The translations under genes were made by a program, and so were the position numbers. This document shows positions 8,982 to 20,336 of a stretch of 64,000 nt of DNA, in pieces. This DNA is from Halomonas icarae. Its GTDB lineage: Bacteria; Pseudomonadota; Gammaproteobacteria; Pseudomonadales; Halomonadaceae. How positions within the stretch are numbered: the stretch's first letter is position 1; each line of letters opens with the position of its first letter. The stretch covers positions 1,523,666 to 1,587,665 of the forward strand of contig NZ_WUTS01000001.1 in assembly GCF_009901955.1 (NCBI RefSeq), in the 5' to 3' direction. The notes below the pieces were generated by a model. The model saw nothing but the letters and a program-made list of their open reading frames with translations. It did no database searches and had not been told where the DNA came from.

Positions 8982-10481
8982 TCAGCCCAGAGAGATGGTG
9001 CTGTTGATGCCGCTGGAGACGTTCTCCGGCTCGTACCAGCGTGCGGTGACGGTCTTGGTCTGGGTCCAGAAGGTGATGGCCTGCTTGCCGTTGGGGCCCA
9101 GATCGCCGAGCTTGGAGGCACGCGAGCCGGTGAAGCTGAAGTAGGCGACCGGCACCGGGATCGGCACGTTGATGCCGATCTGGCCTACATCGATATCGGT
9201 CTCGAAGCGTCGCGCCACCCAGCCGGAGTTGGTGAAGATCGAGGTGCCGTTGCCGTTGGGGTTGGCGTTGATGAACTCGATCGCTTCGTCCAGGGTCTCG
9301 ACGTTGACCACGCAGAGCACCGGTCCGAAGATCTCCTCACGATAGATGGTCATCTCCGGGGTCACGTCGGCGAACAGGGTCGGACCGACGAAGTTGCCGT
9401 TCGGGTAGCCTTCCACCTCATAGCCGCGGCCATCGACCACCAGCCTGGCGCCCTCCTTCTCGCCGGCAGTGATCAGGCGCTCGACACGCTCCTTGGCCTG
9501 GGGCGAGACGAGCGGACCGAGATCGGCGTCGGTCTGGGTGCCGGGGCCAACCTTCATGTTGCGGGCGCCCTCGACGATATCGTCCAGCCACTCGCGCGCC
9601 TCGCCCACCAGCACCACCACGGAGTTGGCCATGCAGCGCTGGCCGGCGGCACCGAAGGCGGAGCCCAGCAGGTTGTTGATCGCCTGGCTGCGGTTGGCAT
9701 CCGGCATCACGACACAGTGGTTCTTGGCGCCCATCATCGACTGCATGCGCTTGCCGGCGGCCGCGGCGCGGTTGTAGAGCAGCGAGCCCACGTGGGTGGA
9801 GCCGATGAAGGAGAGCGCCTTGATGTCCTGGTGGTCGGCGATCTGGTTGGCCACGTCCGGGCCACCGTGAACCACGTTGAGCACGCCGGCCGGCACGCCC
9901 GCCTCGTGGGCCAGTTCGACGAGACGCATGGAGGAGCTGGGATCCTGCTCGGAGGGCTTGAGCACGAAGGTGTTGCCGGTGGCGATGGCCAGCGGGAACA
10001 TGAAGCAGGGCAGCATGATCGGGAAGTTGAAGGCGGTGATGCCGGCGCCCACACCCAGCGGCTGGTGCATGGTGTAGACATCCACCTCGTTGGCGGCATT
10101 CTCGGCCAGCTCGCCCAGCTGCAGGGAGGTGATCGAGCAGGCGTGCTCGACCACCTCCAGGCCACGGCCCACTTCGCCGACGGCATCGGGCAGGGTCTTG
10201 CCGTGCTCTTCGGTGATCAGCGCGGCCAGCTCATCGGTATGCTCGCGGATCAGCGCCTGCAGCTTGAGCATGATGCGCATGCGCTTGCCGAGCGGCACCT
10301 TGCGCCAGGTCTTGAAGGCCTCCTTGGCGCTGGCCACGGCACGCTCCACCTCCTCGGCGGTACAGAACGGTACCCGTGCCACCACTTCCTGGGTCGCGGG
10401 GTTGACCACATCGCGCCACTCCTGGCTGGCGGACTGGATGGGCTGGCCGTCGATGTACATCGGGATTTCGCGGACTGACAT
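8982..10481 (-). CDS. mmsA: methylmalonate-semialdehyde dehydrogenase (CoA-acylating)
   Basis: A 499-residue aldehyde dehydrogenase that oxidises methylmalonate semialdehyde (and usually malonate semialdehyde) to propionyl-CoA or acetyl-CoA in valine, thymine, inositol or beta-alanine breakdown. The catalytic cysteine is C283 in [12 protein letters not shown]. The family landmarks [12 protein letters not shown] and [13 protein letters not shown] are present. The start used gives [13 protein letters not shown] with GAGGAG 9 bases upstream; an in-frame upstream extension looks like leader. It is divergent from a LysR gene, which probably controls it. The usual partner mmsB is not adjacent. Confidence 0.93.
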   Translation of the reverse strand: MSVREIPMYIDGQPIQSASQEWRDVVNPATQEVVARVPFCTAEEVERAVASAKEAFKTWRKVPLGKRMRIMLKLQALIREHTDELAALITEEHGKTLPDAVGEVGRGLEVVEHACSITSLQLGELAENAANEVDVYTMHQPLGVGAGITAFNFPIMLPCFMFPLAIATGNTFVLKPSEQDPSSSMRLVELAHEAGVPAGVLNVVHGGPDVANQIADHQDIKALSFIGSTHVGSLLYNRAAAAGKRMQSMMGAKNHCVVMPDANRSQAINNLLGSAFGAAGQRCMANSVVVLVGEAREWLDDIVEGARNMKVGPGTQTDADLGPLVSPQAKERVERLITAGEKEGARLVVDGRGYEVEGYPNGNFVGPTLFADVTPEMTIYREEIFGPVLCVVNVETLDEAIEFINANPNGNGTSIFTNSGWVARRFETDIDVGQIGINVPIPVPVAYFSFTGSRASKLGDLGPNGKQAITFWTQTKTVTARWYEPENVSSGINSTISLG

Positions 10482-10606
10482 GGGCGTGCTCCTCGGGATT
10501 GTCGCTACCGGCATCGGGTCGTGCCGGCGTCATGCTGTGGCTGGCGGAGGAAGGCTTGTCGTTGTGGGCCGCATCAACGGCCGTTGCCATCATCCGTTTT
10601 TAGACT

Positions 10607-10628
10607 TTGTGTGTAGAAATACACGCAA
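10607..10628. promoter_or_regulatory. imperfect dyad near mmsA promoter
   Basis: Arms TTGTGTGTA and TACACGCAA flank GAAA, matching at 8 of 9 positions. The site sits in the mmsA-LysR intergenic region on the mmsA side and may be an operator. No footprint evidence. Confidence 0.4.
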
Positions 10629-10690
10629 GTTGATGAAGATGAGTCTATCCAGAGGTCGCATGGCGTGACAACGGGTACTCGGGCACATTG

Positions 10691-10710
10691 CTTGTGCATT
10701 AATGCACAAG
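10691..10710. promoter_or_regulatory. perfect 20-base palindrome upstream of lysR
   Basis: CTTGTGCATT is followed directly by its exact reverse complement AATGCACAAG. It lies 25 bases before the LysR start and about 210 bases before mmsA. Likely an autoregulatory or shared operator for the LysR protein. Confidence 0.5.
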
Positions 10711-10734
10711 CAAGCCATGCGACGGGGAGCCATC

Positions 10735-11682
10735 ATGCTCGACTGGCACGACATCCAGATCTTCCTCGAGGTCGCCCGCAGCCAGCGGCTTACCGATGCC
10801 GCTCGACGCCTGGGCCTGGACCACTCCACCCTGTCGCGGCGCACGCGGCGCTTCGAGCAGAAGCTCAACACCCAGCTCTTCGAGCGCAGCACCCATGGCT
10901 ATCACCTCACCGAGGCCGGCCAGCAGCTGCTCGCCCACGCCGAGGAGATGGCCCGTCACGCCTTCGAGGCCGGCGAGAGCCTGACCGACAAGAACCACCA
11001 GATCAGTGGTCAGATCCGCCTCGGCGTGACCGAAGGCTTCAGCACCTGGGTGATCGCCCCCCTGCTCTCGGCCTTCTGCGAGCGCCATCCGGGGATCACC
11101 CTCGATCTGCTCGCCCTGCCGCGGGTGGTCAATCTGAGCCGCCACGAGGCAGACCTGGCGATCACCGTGGAGCGCCCGGTCAGCCCGGGCCTGGTGATCT
11201 CGCGGCTATGTGACTATCGCCTGCGGCTCTATGGCAGCGAAGGCTATCTGGCCCGCCACGGCACGCCACGGCATCTCGCCGAGCTGAGTGCCCACCGCCT
11301 GGTGGGCTATGTCGACGACCTGATCTTCAGCGAACAGCTCAGCTATCTGGAGCCGCTGCTCGAGCCGTCGGCCATCGGCAAGCCGCCCCACTTCGCCATG
11401 CGCAGCACCAGTGTGACCACCCAGCACGCCGCCTGCGTCCACGGCGCGGGGCTCACCATCCTGCCCTGCTTCATGGCCAGCACCACACCCTCCCTGTGTA
11501 ACGTGCTGGAGCAGGAGGTCGCGGTGGACCGCCAGTTCTGGATCACCGCCCGCCAGGAGCAGCGCCGGCTGGCCAGGGTGCGCCTGCTGTGGGATTACCT
11601 GCGCGGGGCGCTGGAGGCCAACCGCGCCTTTCTGATGGGGGAGGCGAAGGAGATGGTGATCCCCGCGACCGACGCCGGCTGA
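10735..11682 (+). CDS. LysR-family regulator, divergent from mmsA
   Basis: A 315-residue regulator. The N-terminal winged helix (MLDWHDIQIFLEVARSQ, ARRLGLDHSTLSRRTRRFE) is followed by a periplasmic-binding-like effector domain with IRLGVTEGFSTWVIAPLL. The start was moved 11 codons in, to the ATG preceded by GGGGAG, because the earlier ATG lies inside the palindrome. Position and orientation suggest that it controls mmsA in response to a pathway intermediate. The effector is unknown. Confidence 0.88.
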   Translation: MLDWHDIQIFLEVARSQRLTDAARRLGLDHSTLSRRTRRFEQKLNTQLFERSTHGYHLTEAGQQLLAHAEEMARHAFEAGESLTDKNHQISGQIRLGVTEGFSTWVIAPLLSAFCERHPGITLDLLALPRVVNLSRHEADLAITVERPVSPGLVISRLCDYRLRLYGSEGYLARHGTPRHLAELSAHRLVGYVDDLIFSEQLSYLEPLLEPSAIGKPPHFAMRSTSVTTQHAACVHGAGLTILPCFMASTTPSLCNVLEQEVAVDRQFWITARQEQRRLARVRLLWDYLRGALEANRAFLMGEAKEMVIPATDAG

Positions 11683-11770
11683 GGCGCCTTGCCATGGGGC
11701 TGCGTCGCGGCAGGCCCGGAGCCTCCTTGCCGGCCCCCGGCAGTGCCACTCGCGCGGCCACCGCATCGTT

Positions 11771-11785
11771 ATAGGGATTGTCTAT
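11771..11785 (+). promoter_or_regulatory. OxyR-like half-site upstream of katG
   Basis: ATAG-N7-CTAT with exact spacing, the core of the OxyR recognition unit, about 190 bases before the katG start. A second unit at the expected spacing is poorly conserved, so this is suggestive only. Confidence 0.4.
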
Positions 11786-11834
11786 CATCCTGGTCGGCAA
11801 TCTCGCTTAGTGCTTATGTACCAACAGCGACTAA

Positions 11835-14153
<2,319 letters not shown>

Positions 14154-14200
14154 TCGTGCCCCGCGCCGGGCGCTTCACCCGGTTAGTTCGATGATTGAGG

Positions 14201-14240
14201 CCTGATGACTGAGACCTGATGACTGAGACCTGAGGCCTGA
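14201..14240. repeat. 14-base tandem repeat
   Basis: CCTGATGACTGAGA occurs twice exactly (14201-14214 and 14215-14228). Degenerate copies sit before (ATGATTGAGG) and after (CCTGAGGCCTGAAT). It lies between the katG stop and the terminator. Confidence 0.7.
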
Positions 14241-14248
14241 ATAAAGAG

Positions 14249-14275
14249 ACGCCCGGGGTGCCAAGCCCCGGGCGT
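14249..14275. terminator. bidirectional terminator between katG and selO
   Basis: Perfect 10-base arms ACGCCCGGGG/CCCCGGGCGT with a 7-base loop, followed by TCCGTTTCTG on the plus strand. It lies between two convergent genes. Confidence 0.75.
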
Positions 14276-14303
14276 TCCGTTTCTGCCTGTTGGCAATGGC
14301 GGG

Positions 14304-15788
14304 TCAGGTCCCGCAGAAGGTCCGAAAGACCCGCTCGGTGGACGGGGCAGGCTGCGCATACTCCTCTCGACCGGGCTGCTCGACAAAGGGCTCGGCCAGC
14401 ACCTCACCCAGAACCTCGAAGGGGCCGAAGTCAGCGTGTTCGACGGCGGCGGCAATCACCCTTTCCACCTGATGGTTACGCGGGATATAGAGCGGGTTGA
14501 CGCCGTTCATGCGTGCGGCGATCGCACCGGCATCGGCCGACTCCCGAGCCAGGCGCTCGCGCCAGCGCGGCAGCCAGGCGGCCAGGCCGTCGCCGGTCTC
14601 GAACAGTTCGAACAGCGCGGAAGCATCCTGCTCCAGCGCCTCGCTCAGGCGACGAAAGGTCAGGGTGAAGTCGGCGCGCCCGGCCTGCATCGCCTCGAGC
14701 AGGGCCTCGACCAGCTCACGGTCGCCCTCCTCCTCCCGCTCCAGCCCCAGCTTGGCACGCATCACCGCCAGCCATTCGGCCTCATAGTGCGGCTCATAGC
14801 GCTTGATCACCTCGGTGGCCTTCGCGACCGCCGTCTCCTGATCATCGTCGATCAGCGGGATCAGGGTCTCGGCGAGTCGCGCCAGGTTCCACTGGGCGAT
14901 CCACGGCTGATTGCGATAGGCGTAGCGCCCCTGCTCGTCGATGGAGCTGAACACCATGGTCGGCGAATAGGCCTCCATGAAGGCGCAAGGCCCGTAGTCG
15001 ATGGTCTCCCCGGAGATGGTGCAGTTGTCGGTATTCATCACCCCGTGGACAAAGCCGAGCCCCATCCACTTCGCCACCAGCGACGCCTGCCGATCGGCCA
15101 CCGCCTCCAGCAGCCCCAGATAACGCTCGCCCTCGCTCTCGCCCTGCTCGGCGGTCAGCAGGCCTGGATAGTGCCGTTCGATGGCCATATCGGCCAGCAT
15201 TCGCACCGCCTCACCGTCATCACGTGCGGCGAAGTACTGGAAGGTGCCTACCCGCAGATGGCTCGCCGCCACCCGGGTCAGCACGGCCCCCGGCTCCGGC
15301 ACGCGGCGAAACAGCCGCTCGCCGCTGGTCACCGCGGCAAGAGCCCGGGTGGTGGGCACCCCGAGCCGATGCATCGCCTCGCTGATCAGGTATTCGCGAA
15401 GCACCGGTCCCAGCGGCGCACGCCCATCGGCACCCCGTGAGAAGGGGGTCATGCCGGCGCCCTTGAGCTGAATATCCCGCAGGCGTCCCTGTCGATCGGT
15501 CACCTCGCCGAGCAGCACCGCCCGGCCGTCGCCGAGACGCGGGTTGAAGTGCCCGAACTGGTGGCCCGCATAGGCCTGGGCGAGGGGCTCGGCGCCCTGT
15601 GGCACACGATTGCCGGAGAGCCACTGGGCGGCGCCTTGCGCTTCGAAGGCGTCGAGATCGAAGCCCAGCGCCTCCGCCAGCGGCCGATTGAAGGCGACCA
15701 GTCGAGGCTCGGGCACCGGCACGGGATCGAAGCGCAGATAGAAACGTTCGGGCAGGCGCGCGAAGCGCAGTGTGAACTCGGGAAACAT
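14304..15788 (-). CDS. selO: protein adenylyltransferase SelO (YdiU/UPF0061)
   Basis: A 494-residue pseudokinase-fold enzyme that in characterised homologues transfers AMP to Ser/Thr/Tyr of redox proteins. Recognisable segments are AYAGHQFGHFNPRLGDGRA, GVMNTDNCTISGETIDYGP (the metal and nucleotide site) and GTFQYFAARDD. The C-terminus ends TFCGT, with cysteine where eukaryotic SelO has selenocysteine. It is convergent with katG; both belong to redox stress physiology, although the neighbourhood may be coincidental. Confidence 0.93.
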   Translation of the reverse strand: MFPEFTLRFARLPERFYLRFDPVPVPEPRLVAFNRPLAEALGFDLDAFEAQGAAQWLSGNRVPQGAEPLAQAYAGHQFGHFNPRLGDGRAVLLGEVTDRQGRLRDIQLKGAGMTPFSRGADGRAPLGPVLREYLISEAMHRLGVPTTRALAAVTSGERLFRRVPEPGAVLTRVAASHLRVGTFQYFAARDDGEAVRMLADMAIERHYPGLLTAEQGESEGERYLGLLEAVADRQASLVAKWMGLGFVHGVMNTDNCTISGETIDYGPCAFMEAYSPTMVFSSIDEQGRYAYRNQPWIAQWNLARLAETLIPLIDDDQETAVAKATEVIKRYEPHYEAEWLAVMRAKLGLEREEEGDRELVEALLEAMQAGRADFTLTFRRLSEALEQDASALFELFETGDGLAAWLPRWRERLARESADAGAIAARMNGVNPLYIPRNHQVERVIAAAVEHADFGPFEVLGEVLAEPFVEQPGREEYAQPAPSTERVFRTFCGT

Positions 15789-15865
15789 GGCGGCTCCAGT
15801 CGCGGGCCAGCGTGGCCGGGGGAAAGAGATGAGTAAATACCCGAGTATAACGCTCGGACATCTCC

Positions 15866-16762
15866 CTATCGACCCAACTCGTCCCGGCTGACCCAGCTCA
15901 TTCTGGCCGGCGCCAGCTCTTCACGGATCAGTTCGGCCAGGCGCCGGGCGGGCTCGGTCGGGCGGCGGGCGGCACGATGCAGAGCCAGCTCCACGGCCGG
16001 CAGCGGCGGCATTCCACTGGATTCGTCCAGGGCACGCAGCTGGGGCCCGAGCATGCTGCGGGTGACCACCACGATGGCCAGACCCGCCTGTACCACCGGT
16101 GCCAGCCCGGCCATGGATTGACTGGTATAGGCCACCCGCCAGTCGCGACCCGCGGCGGCCAGGGCGTCCTCCGCCGACTCACGAAAGAGGTCCGCGCCGG
16201 GCGAATAGAGCGCCAGCGGCAGGGGGTCGGAGAGCGGTGGCTGACGCTCCAGCCCCACCGCCCAGGTCAGCGGTTCACGGCGGATCACCTCGCCGCCCGG
16301 CGAACGGCGTTGACGAGTGACCAGCGCCAGGTCGAGTTCATCGGCACGCACGCGCTCCACCAGCTCGGCACTGACGCCGCAGGTGACCTGTAGACCGACA
16401 TCCGGATAGAGCTGATGAAACCAGGAGAACACCGCCGTCAGCAGCGGGGCATAGTCCTCGGGAATCCCCAGGTTGAGCTCGCCGGTGACACGCCGTGTAC
16501 GCATGTCGGCCAGCACCTCGTCGTTGAGCGCCAGCAGCCGTCGGGCATGCTCCAGCAGCCGCTCCCCCTCGGCGGTGAAACGGATGCGCCGCCCCTGCCG
16601 CTCGTGGAGCGACACCTCGAGCACCGCCTCCAGGCGCGAGAGCTGCATGCTCACGGTCGACTGGGTAAAGGCCAGGCGCCGTGCGGCGGCGGTAACGCTG
16701 CCGGTATCGGCCACCGCCACCAGGGTACGCAGCAGGGCGAGGTCGAGGGTCGGGGCACGCAT
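15866..16762 (-). CDS. LysR-family regulator, LrhA-like
   Basis: A 298-residue LysR protein. Its N-terminal helix-turn-helix reads LDLALLRTLVAVADTGSVTAAARRLAFTQSTVSMQLSRLE, typical of the LrhA/HexA branch. The effector domain begins GELNLGIPEDYAPLL. It is transcribed away from a DMT exporter across a 122-base gap that holds a 7-5-7 inverted repeat, so it probably regulates that exporter and itself. The effector is unknown. Confidence 0.88.
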   Translation of the reverse strand: MRAPTLDLALLRTLVAVADTGSVTAAARRLAFTQSTVSMQLSRLEAVLEVSLHERQGRRIRFTAEGERLLEHARRLLALNDEVLADMRTRRVTGELNLGIPEDYAPLLTAVFSWFHQLYPDVGLQVTCGVSAELVERVRADELDLALVTRQRRSPGGEVIRREPLTWAVGLERQPPLSDPLPLALYSPGADLFRESAEDALAAAGRDWRVAYTSQSMAGLAPVVQAGLAIVVVTRSMLGPQLRALDESSGMPPLPAVELALHRAARRPTEPARRLAELIREELAPARMSWVSRDELGR

Positions 16763-16765
16763 GAT

Positions 16766-16784
16766 TCATCAATCCTCTTGATGA
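16766..16784. promoter_or_regulatory. LysR-type operator candidate
   Basis: Perfect arms TCATCAA and TTGATGA around TCCTC, immediately upstream of the LysR start and within the divergent promoter region. Confidence 0.5.
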
Positions 16785-16884
16785 GAATGATCAATTAAGA
16801 TCGATATTGTGATGAGTATGGCACGGCTAGCATGGGGGCAACATCCAGCCTGACTCCATCCACGCTTCACGGGAGGCCGCGACC

Positions 16885-17820
16885 ATGCAGCTTCAGCGCC
16901 CACACCTCACACACTCTCCCTGGCTCGGCGGTAGCGCCGCGGCGCTGGCGGTACTGCTGTGGGCGCTGGTACCGCTGCTGGCCAATCAGGCGGGCGACCT
17001 GCCGCCGTTGCGCCTCTCGGCGTTGGCACTGCTGGCCGGTGCGCTGGGCACCCTGCCCATGGCACGCCGTCGCCGCCACCGGGATGCCGCTCTGCGTCCG
17101 CTGGAGGGGGTGGTCGTCTACCTGGGCGTGCCACTGCTGACCGCCGGTGCGGTAGGCGCCTGCTTCGCCGCCTTCAACCGGGCGCCGGCCGAACAGGTCG
17201 CGCTGATTCTCTACACCTGGCCGGTGCTGTTTCTGCTGGTCAGTCAGTGGCGAGCCCTGGGCCGCCTGCCGGGGAACTGCCTGCTCGGTACCAGCCTGGC
17301 CTTCTCCGGCGCCGCACTGCTGGTGGGACCCCAGGCACTGAGCGGCGGTGCCTCCGGCTCCTGGGTGGGCTACCTGCTGGCTGCGCTGGGCGCGCTGTGC
17401 TGGGCGCTCTACTCCCTGGCGGGACAGGTCGCGGCCTGGCGCCTGGGGGATCGCATGCCACACCTGCTGCTGATCGCCAGCCTGCTGACCGGCACCGCCA
17501 GCCTGGCCCTGGAGGGCACCATCGCCCTGCCCGCCAGGGACACTTTGGTGATCGTCGTCGCCCTGGGGCTGGGCCCCTACGGGCTGGCCATGCTGGCCTG
17601 GGACCGCGCCATGCGCGATCCCCTGGCCCACCGCGTCGGCAACCTGGCCCATGGCGTGCCGGTGGTGGCCACCCTCTTCCTGGTACTGGCGGGCGTCAGC
17701 GTACCGGACTGGCGACTGCCGCTGGCGGCCGTGCTGGTGGTCACGGGCAGCGTGGTCGCCGCCGCGGAGCCGAAGCGCGTGGCCCCCTCCTTCTCCAGGC
17801 GAGCTTTTCGGCGTAGCTGA
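16885..17820 (+). CDS. DMT/EamA-family transporter
   Basis: A 311-residue inner-membrane protein with about ten hydrophobic helices arranged as two EamA repeats. Features visible include NRAPAEQVALILYTWPVLFLL at the end of repeat one and GLGPYGLAMLAWDRAM in repeat two, reminiscent of aromatic amino-acid exporters such as YddG. It is divergent from a LysR gene. The substrate is inferred at best; a generic metabolite exporter is the safe call. Confidence 0.85.
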   Translation: MQLQRPHLTHSPWLGGSAAALAVLLWALVPLLANQAGDLPPLRLSALALLAGALGTLPMARRRRHRDAALRPLEGVVVYLGVPLLTAGAVGACFAAFNRAPAEQVALILYTWPVLFLLVSQWRALGRLPGNCLLGTSLAFSGAALLVGPQALSGGASGSWVGYLLAALGALCWALYSLAGQVAAWRLGDRMPHLLLIASLLTGTASLALEGTIALPARDTLVIVVALGLGPYGLAMLAWDRAMRDPLAHRVGNLAHGVPVVATLFLVLAGVSVPDWRLPLAAVLVVTGSVVAAAEPKRVAPSFSRRAFRRS

Positions 17821-18305
17821 GCACAATTGCCTTCTGATTCGAGACCGATTGGACATATCCCGCTTGTGTGGGTAGGGTAAGTGGGCCCTGGATCAGGCCA
17901 CCGTGCCTCCAGCGGCTCTCTGACGGGCGATGGCCCCTGCGCCCCGCCCACCTGGTCTTGCCTCATCGCAGACTGGATCGCCGTTACCTCGGCCGATCGT
18001 CGATGACGTTATCGAAAGAGAAGGAATCCATGTCGCTACACTTTGCCAACAAGGGCAGGCGCATGCCGTCACGCCCTCCACCTGCTCCCCCCGCGCTGGG
18101 GTAATACCGTATTGCCGCGGCACTCGCCTGCCGCCATAGAGCCGACCACCCGCTACAGCGCCGCTGCCGCCGCCCAGGAAACTCCTGCGCGCGCAAGCCC
18201 CTGTCTATCGTTCGGATCTTGCCCGGCTCGGCCCACTGCGTCCTGCTGACAGCACCGACAAGAAGTGCTCAGGACGTGTTCTATCCACCTACCGAGGGAC
18301 TGCCC
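17821..18305 (+). other. 485-base leader upstream of the symporter gene
   Basis: No protein gene of normal coding character was found. At 17881-17951 arms GTGGGC/GCCCAC could enclose three short helices (CCTG/CAGG, GCC/GGC, GGGC/GCCC), so a structured leader is conceivable. At 18030-18104 a 24-codon reading frame starts with AAGGA 7 bases upstream. Neither matches a riboswitch or leader peptide that I recognise. Confidence 0.3.
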
Positions 18306-20009
18306 TTGAACAGCGAATCTCTATACCAATTCTCCACCCTGACCGTGATCCTGCTGCTGCTGGCCTTCTACGGCGGCACCTACCTGCTCACGCTCGGCAT
18401 CCGCAAGAAGAAGGAGTGTGCCGACGAGTTCATGGTCTCCAACCATCGCATCGGGTTCGGCATCGGCGCCGCCAGCATGACCGCCACCTGGATCTGGGCC
18501 GCCTCCTTCTATGCCGCCGCCACCTCGGGCTACACCTATGGCGTCTCGGGCCCCATCCACTATGGCCTGTGGGGTGCCCTGATGATCCTGTTCATCTATC
18601 CGTTCGGCCGGCGCTTCAGGAAGCTCGCCCCCAACGCCGCCACCCTGGGCGAGCTGATCCACGCTCGTCACGGCAGTTCCAGCCAGCTGATTCTGGCGCT
18701 TTCCAACGTGCTGGGCAGCATCATCAGCCTGATGGTCAACTTCACCGCCGCCGGTGCGCTGGTTTCGGTACTTTCGCCGCTCTCCTTCCAGGCCGGCGTG
18801 ATCATCTCCGGTGTCGGCGTGCTGCTCTATACCCTGTGGTCGGGCTTTCGTGCCTCGGTACTCACCGACTTCGCCCAGCTGGTGGCGCTCATGGCCATTG
18901 CCATCGTGATCATTCCCGCGGTGTTCTTCGCCATGGGCGGCCCGACTGAGCTGGTCGCCGGTCTCGACAACCTGACCGCGGAGCAGACCAACTTCTTCTC
19001 CAGCGACGCCATCCTCAACCAGGGCGCGCCCTTCTTCGTCGCCGTGCTGGCCTATGCCATCGGCAACCAGACCATCTCCCAGCGCCTGTTCGCGGTGAAC
19101 GAAGACCACATCAAGCCGACCTTCCTGACCGCCACCGTGGGGTACGGCGCCATCGTCATCGGCCTGGGCATGATCGGCCTGATGGCACTGACGCTGGGCA
19201 TGGAGCCGCTGAACGGCAACATGAACAACCTGATCCCGCAGATGGTCTCCGGCTACCTGCCGCCGATCTTCATCGCGCTGTTCTTTATCCTGGTGATCGG
19301 CTCGCTCTCCTCCACCGCCGACTCCGACCTCTCGGCACTGTCGGCGATCATGATGGCCGACGTCTACGGCAAGAATATCGCCCGCGGCAAGGTGGATCCT
19401 CAGCGCATGCTGCTGGTCGGCCGCCTGACCATGATCACCGCCACGGTCGTCGGCATCGTCTTCGCCAGCTTCTCGCTGGATATCCTGGTGATGCTGGTCT
19501 TCGTCGGTGCCCTGTGGGGGGCCATTGTCTTCCCGGTGATCGCCAGCTGCTTCTGGGACCGCATTACCAACCAGGCCTTTACCGTCTCGGTACTGGTCGC
19601 CATGGTGCTGTTCTGTGTCGCGCGTTTCGAGCTGGTCGACCTGGCCGGTCCCGGTGGCCTGTTCTTCGAACTGCTGGCCAGCATCGGTGGTGGCGTGATC
19701 ATCGGCCTGATGGCATTCGGCTTCTTCGGCCGCACCGTCGGCTTTATCGCCGGCACCCTGGCGCTGATCGCCATGCTGATCTTCGCCACCGGTTTCCTGC
19801 GCGACTACACAGTGCTGCTGGCCTCACTGACCGCCTACGGCACCAGCACCCTGGTCTGCGTGGTGATGAGCCTGAGCAGCCGCGAGCGCTTCGATTTCGA
19901 CACCATCGCCGAACGGGTGGGCAACTACAGCGACTCGGCACAGAACGACAAGCCGACCGCGGCACCGGAAGAAGCACCTGCCGCCGCCGGCCTCGCCACC
20001 CAGCGCTGA
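18306..20009 (+). CDS. sodium:solute symporter family protein
   Basis: A 567-residue inner-membrane Na+ symporter with 13-14 hydrophobic helices. Family pattern: ADEFMVSNHRIGFGIGAASMTATWIWAASFY near the N-terminus and SLSSTADSDLSALSAIMMADVY in helix 8-9, which carries sodium-site serines. The start is a TTG preceded by GAGGGA; no ATG lies early enough to keep the first helix, and the upstream 29-codon extension looks non-coding. A 43-residue membrane protein follows at once. The substrate is unknown; urea, proline or carboxylates are typical of the superfamily. Confidence 0.9.
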   Translation: MNSESLYQFSTLTVILLLLAFYGGTYLLTLGIRKKKECADEFMVSNHRIGFGIGAASMTATWIWAASFYAAATSGYTYGVSGPIHYGLWGALMILFIYPFGRRFRKLAPNAATLGELIHARHGSSSQLILALSNVLGSIISLMVNFTAAGALVSVLSPLSFQAGVIISGVGVLLYTLWSGFRASVLTDFAQLVALMAIAIVIIPAVFFAMGGPTELVAGLDNLTAEQTNFFSSDAILNQGAPFFVAVLAYAIGNQTISQRLFAVNEDHIKPTFLTATVGYGAIVIGLGMIGLMALTLGMEPLNGNMNNLIPQMVSGYLPPIFIALFFILVIGSLSSTADSDLSALSAIMMADVYGKNIARGKVDPQRMLLVGRLTMITATVVGIVFASFSLDILVMLVFVGALWGAIVFPVIASCFWDRITNQAFTVSVLVAMVLFCVARFELVDLAGPGGLFFELLASIGGGVIIGLMAFGFFGRTVGFIAGTLALIAMLIFATGFLRDYTVLLASLTAYGTSTLVCVVMSLSSRERFDFDTIAERVGNYSDSAQNDKPTAAPEEAPAAAGLATQR

Positions 20010-20069
20010 TATCCACCCATCAACCACGAGGATGAGGCCGGCAGCGCCGACCTCATCCAGAGGAGACCG

Positions 20070-20201
20070 ATGATGACTACGCTGTTTGCCTTCTATGTAC
20101 TGATCTGGCCCGCCCTGACCCTGGGCGTACTGGCACTGATCTGCCGCGCCGTGATCCGCGATCGTCGCCAGGCGCGCGAAGAGAATCGCGAACTGGTCTG
20201 A
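20070..20201 (+). CDS. small membrane protein, putative transporter small subunit
   Basis: A 43-residue protein with one hydrophobic helix (FAFYVLIWPALTLGVLALICRAVI) and a basic/acidic tail RDRRQAREENRELV. A strong AGAGGAG ribosome-binding site lies just before an ATGATG start. It begins 60 bases after the sodium:solute symporter and before that operon's terminator, so the two are cotranscribed. Small single-helix partners of this kind are known next to SSS-family genes. An assembly or regulatory role is inference. Confidence 0.8.
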   Translation: MMTTLFAFYVLIWPALTLGVLALICRAVIRDRRQAREENRELV

Positions 20202-20232
20202 CACTCAGGTGTGAAACTCAGGCGTCGCCCGC

Positions 20233-20269
20233 AACGGCCCCGCGCGCACGAGCTGCCCGCGGGGCCGTT
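20233..20269 (+). terminator. terminator of symporter operon
   Basis: Perfect 12-base arms AACGGCCCCGCG/CGCGGGGCCGTT with a 13-base loop, 31 bases past the small-protein stop, followed by TCACTCTG. Confidence 0.75.
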
Positions 20270-20336
20270 TCACTCTGTAGTCCCCCATCAAAGCGGGTAG
20301 ACTCCGGGAAGGCCTTCGCACTGCCAGGAGCACCCC

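Noticed and set aside
18030..18104. 24-codon frame as a real protein gene
   Set aside because: Well-placed ribosome-binding site but proline-rich and unsupported; noted only as a possible leader.
18219..18305. Upstream 29-codon extension of the sodium symporter
   Set aside because: Low-complexity, no ribosome-binding site, and the TTG at 18306 with GAGGGA keeps the complete first helix.
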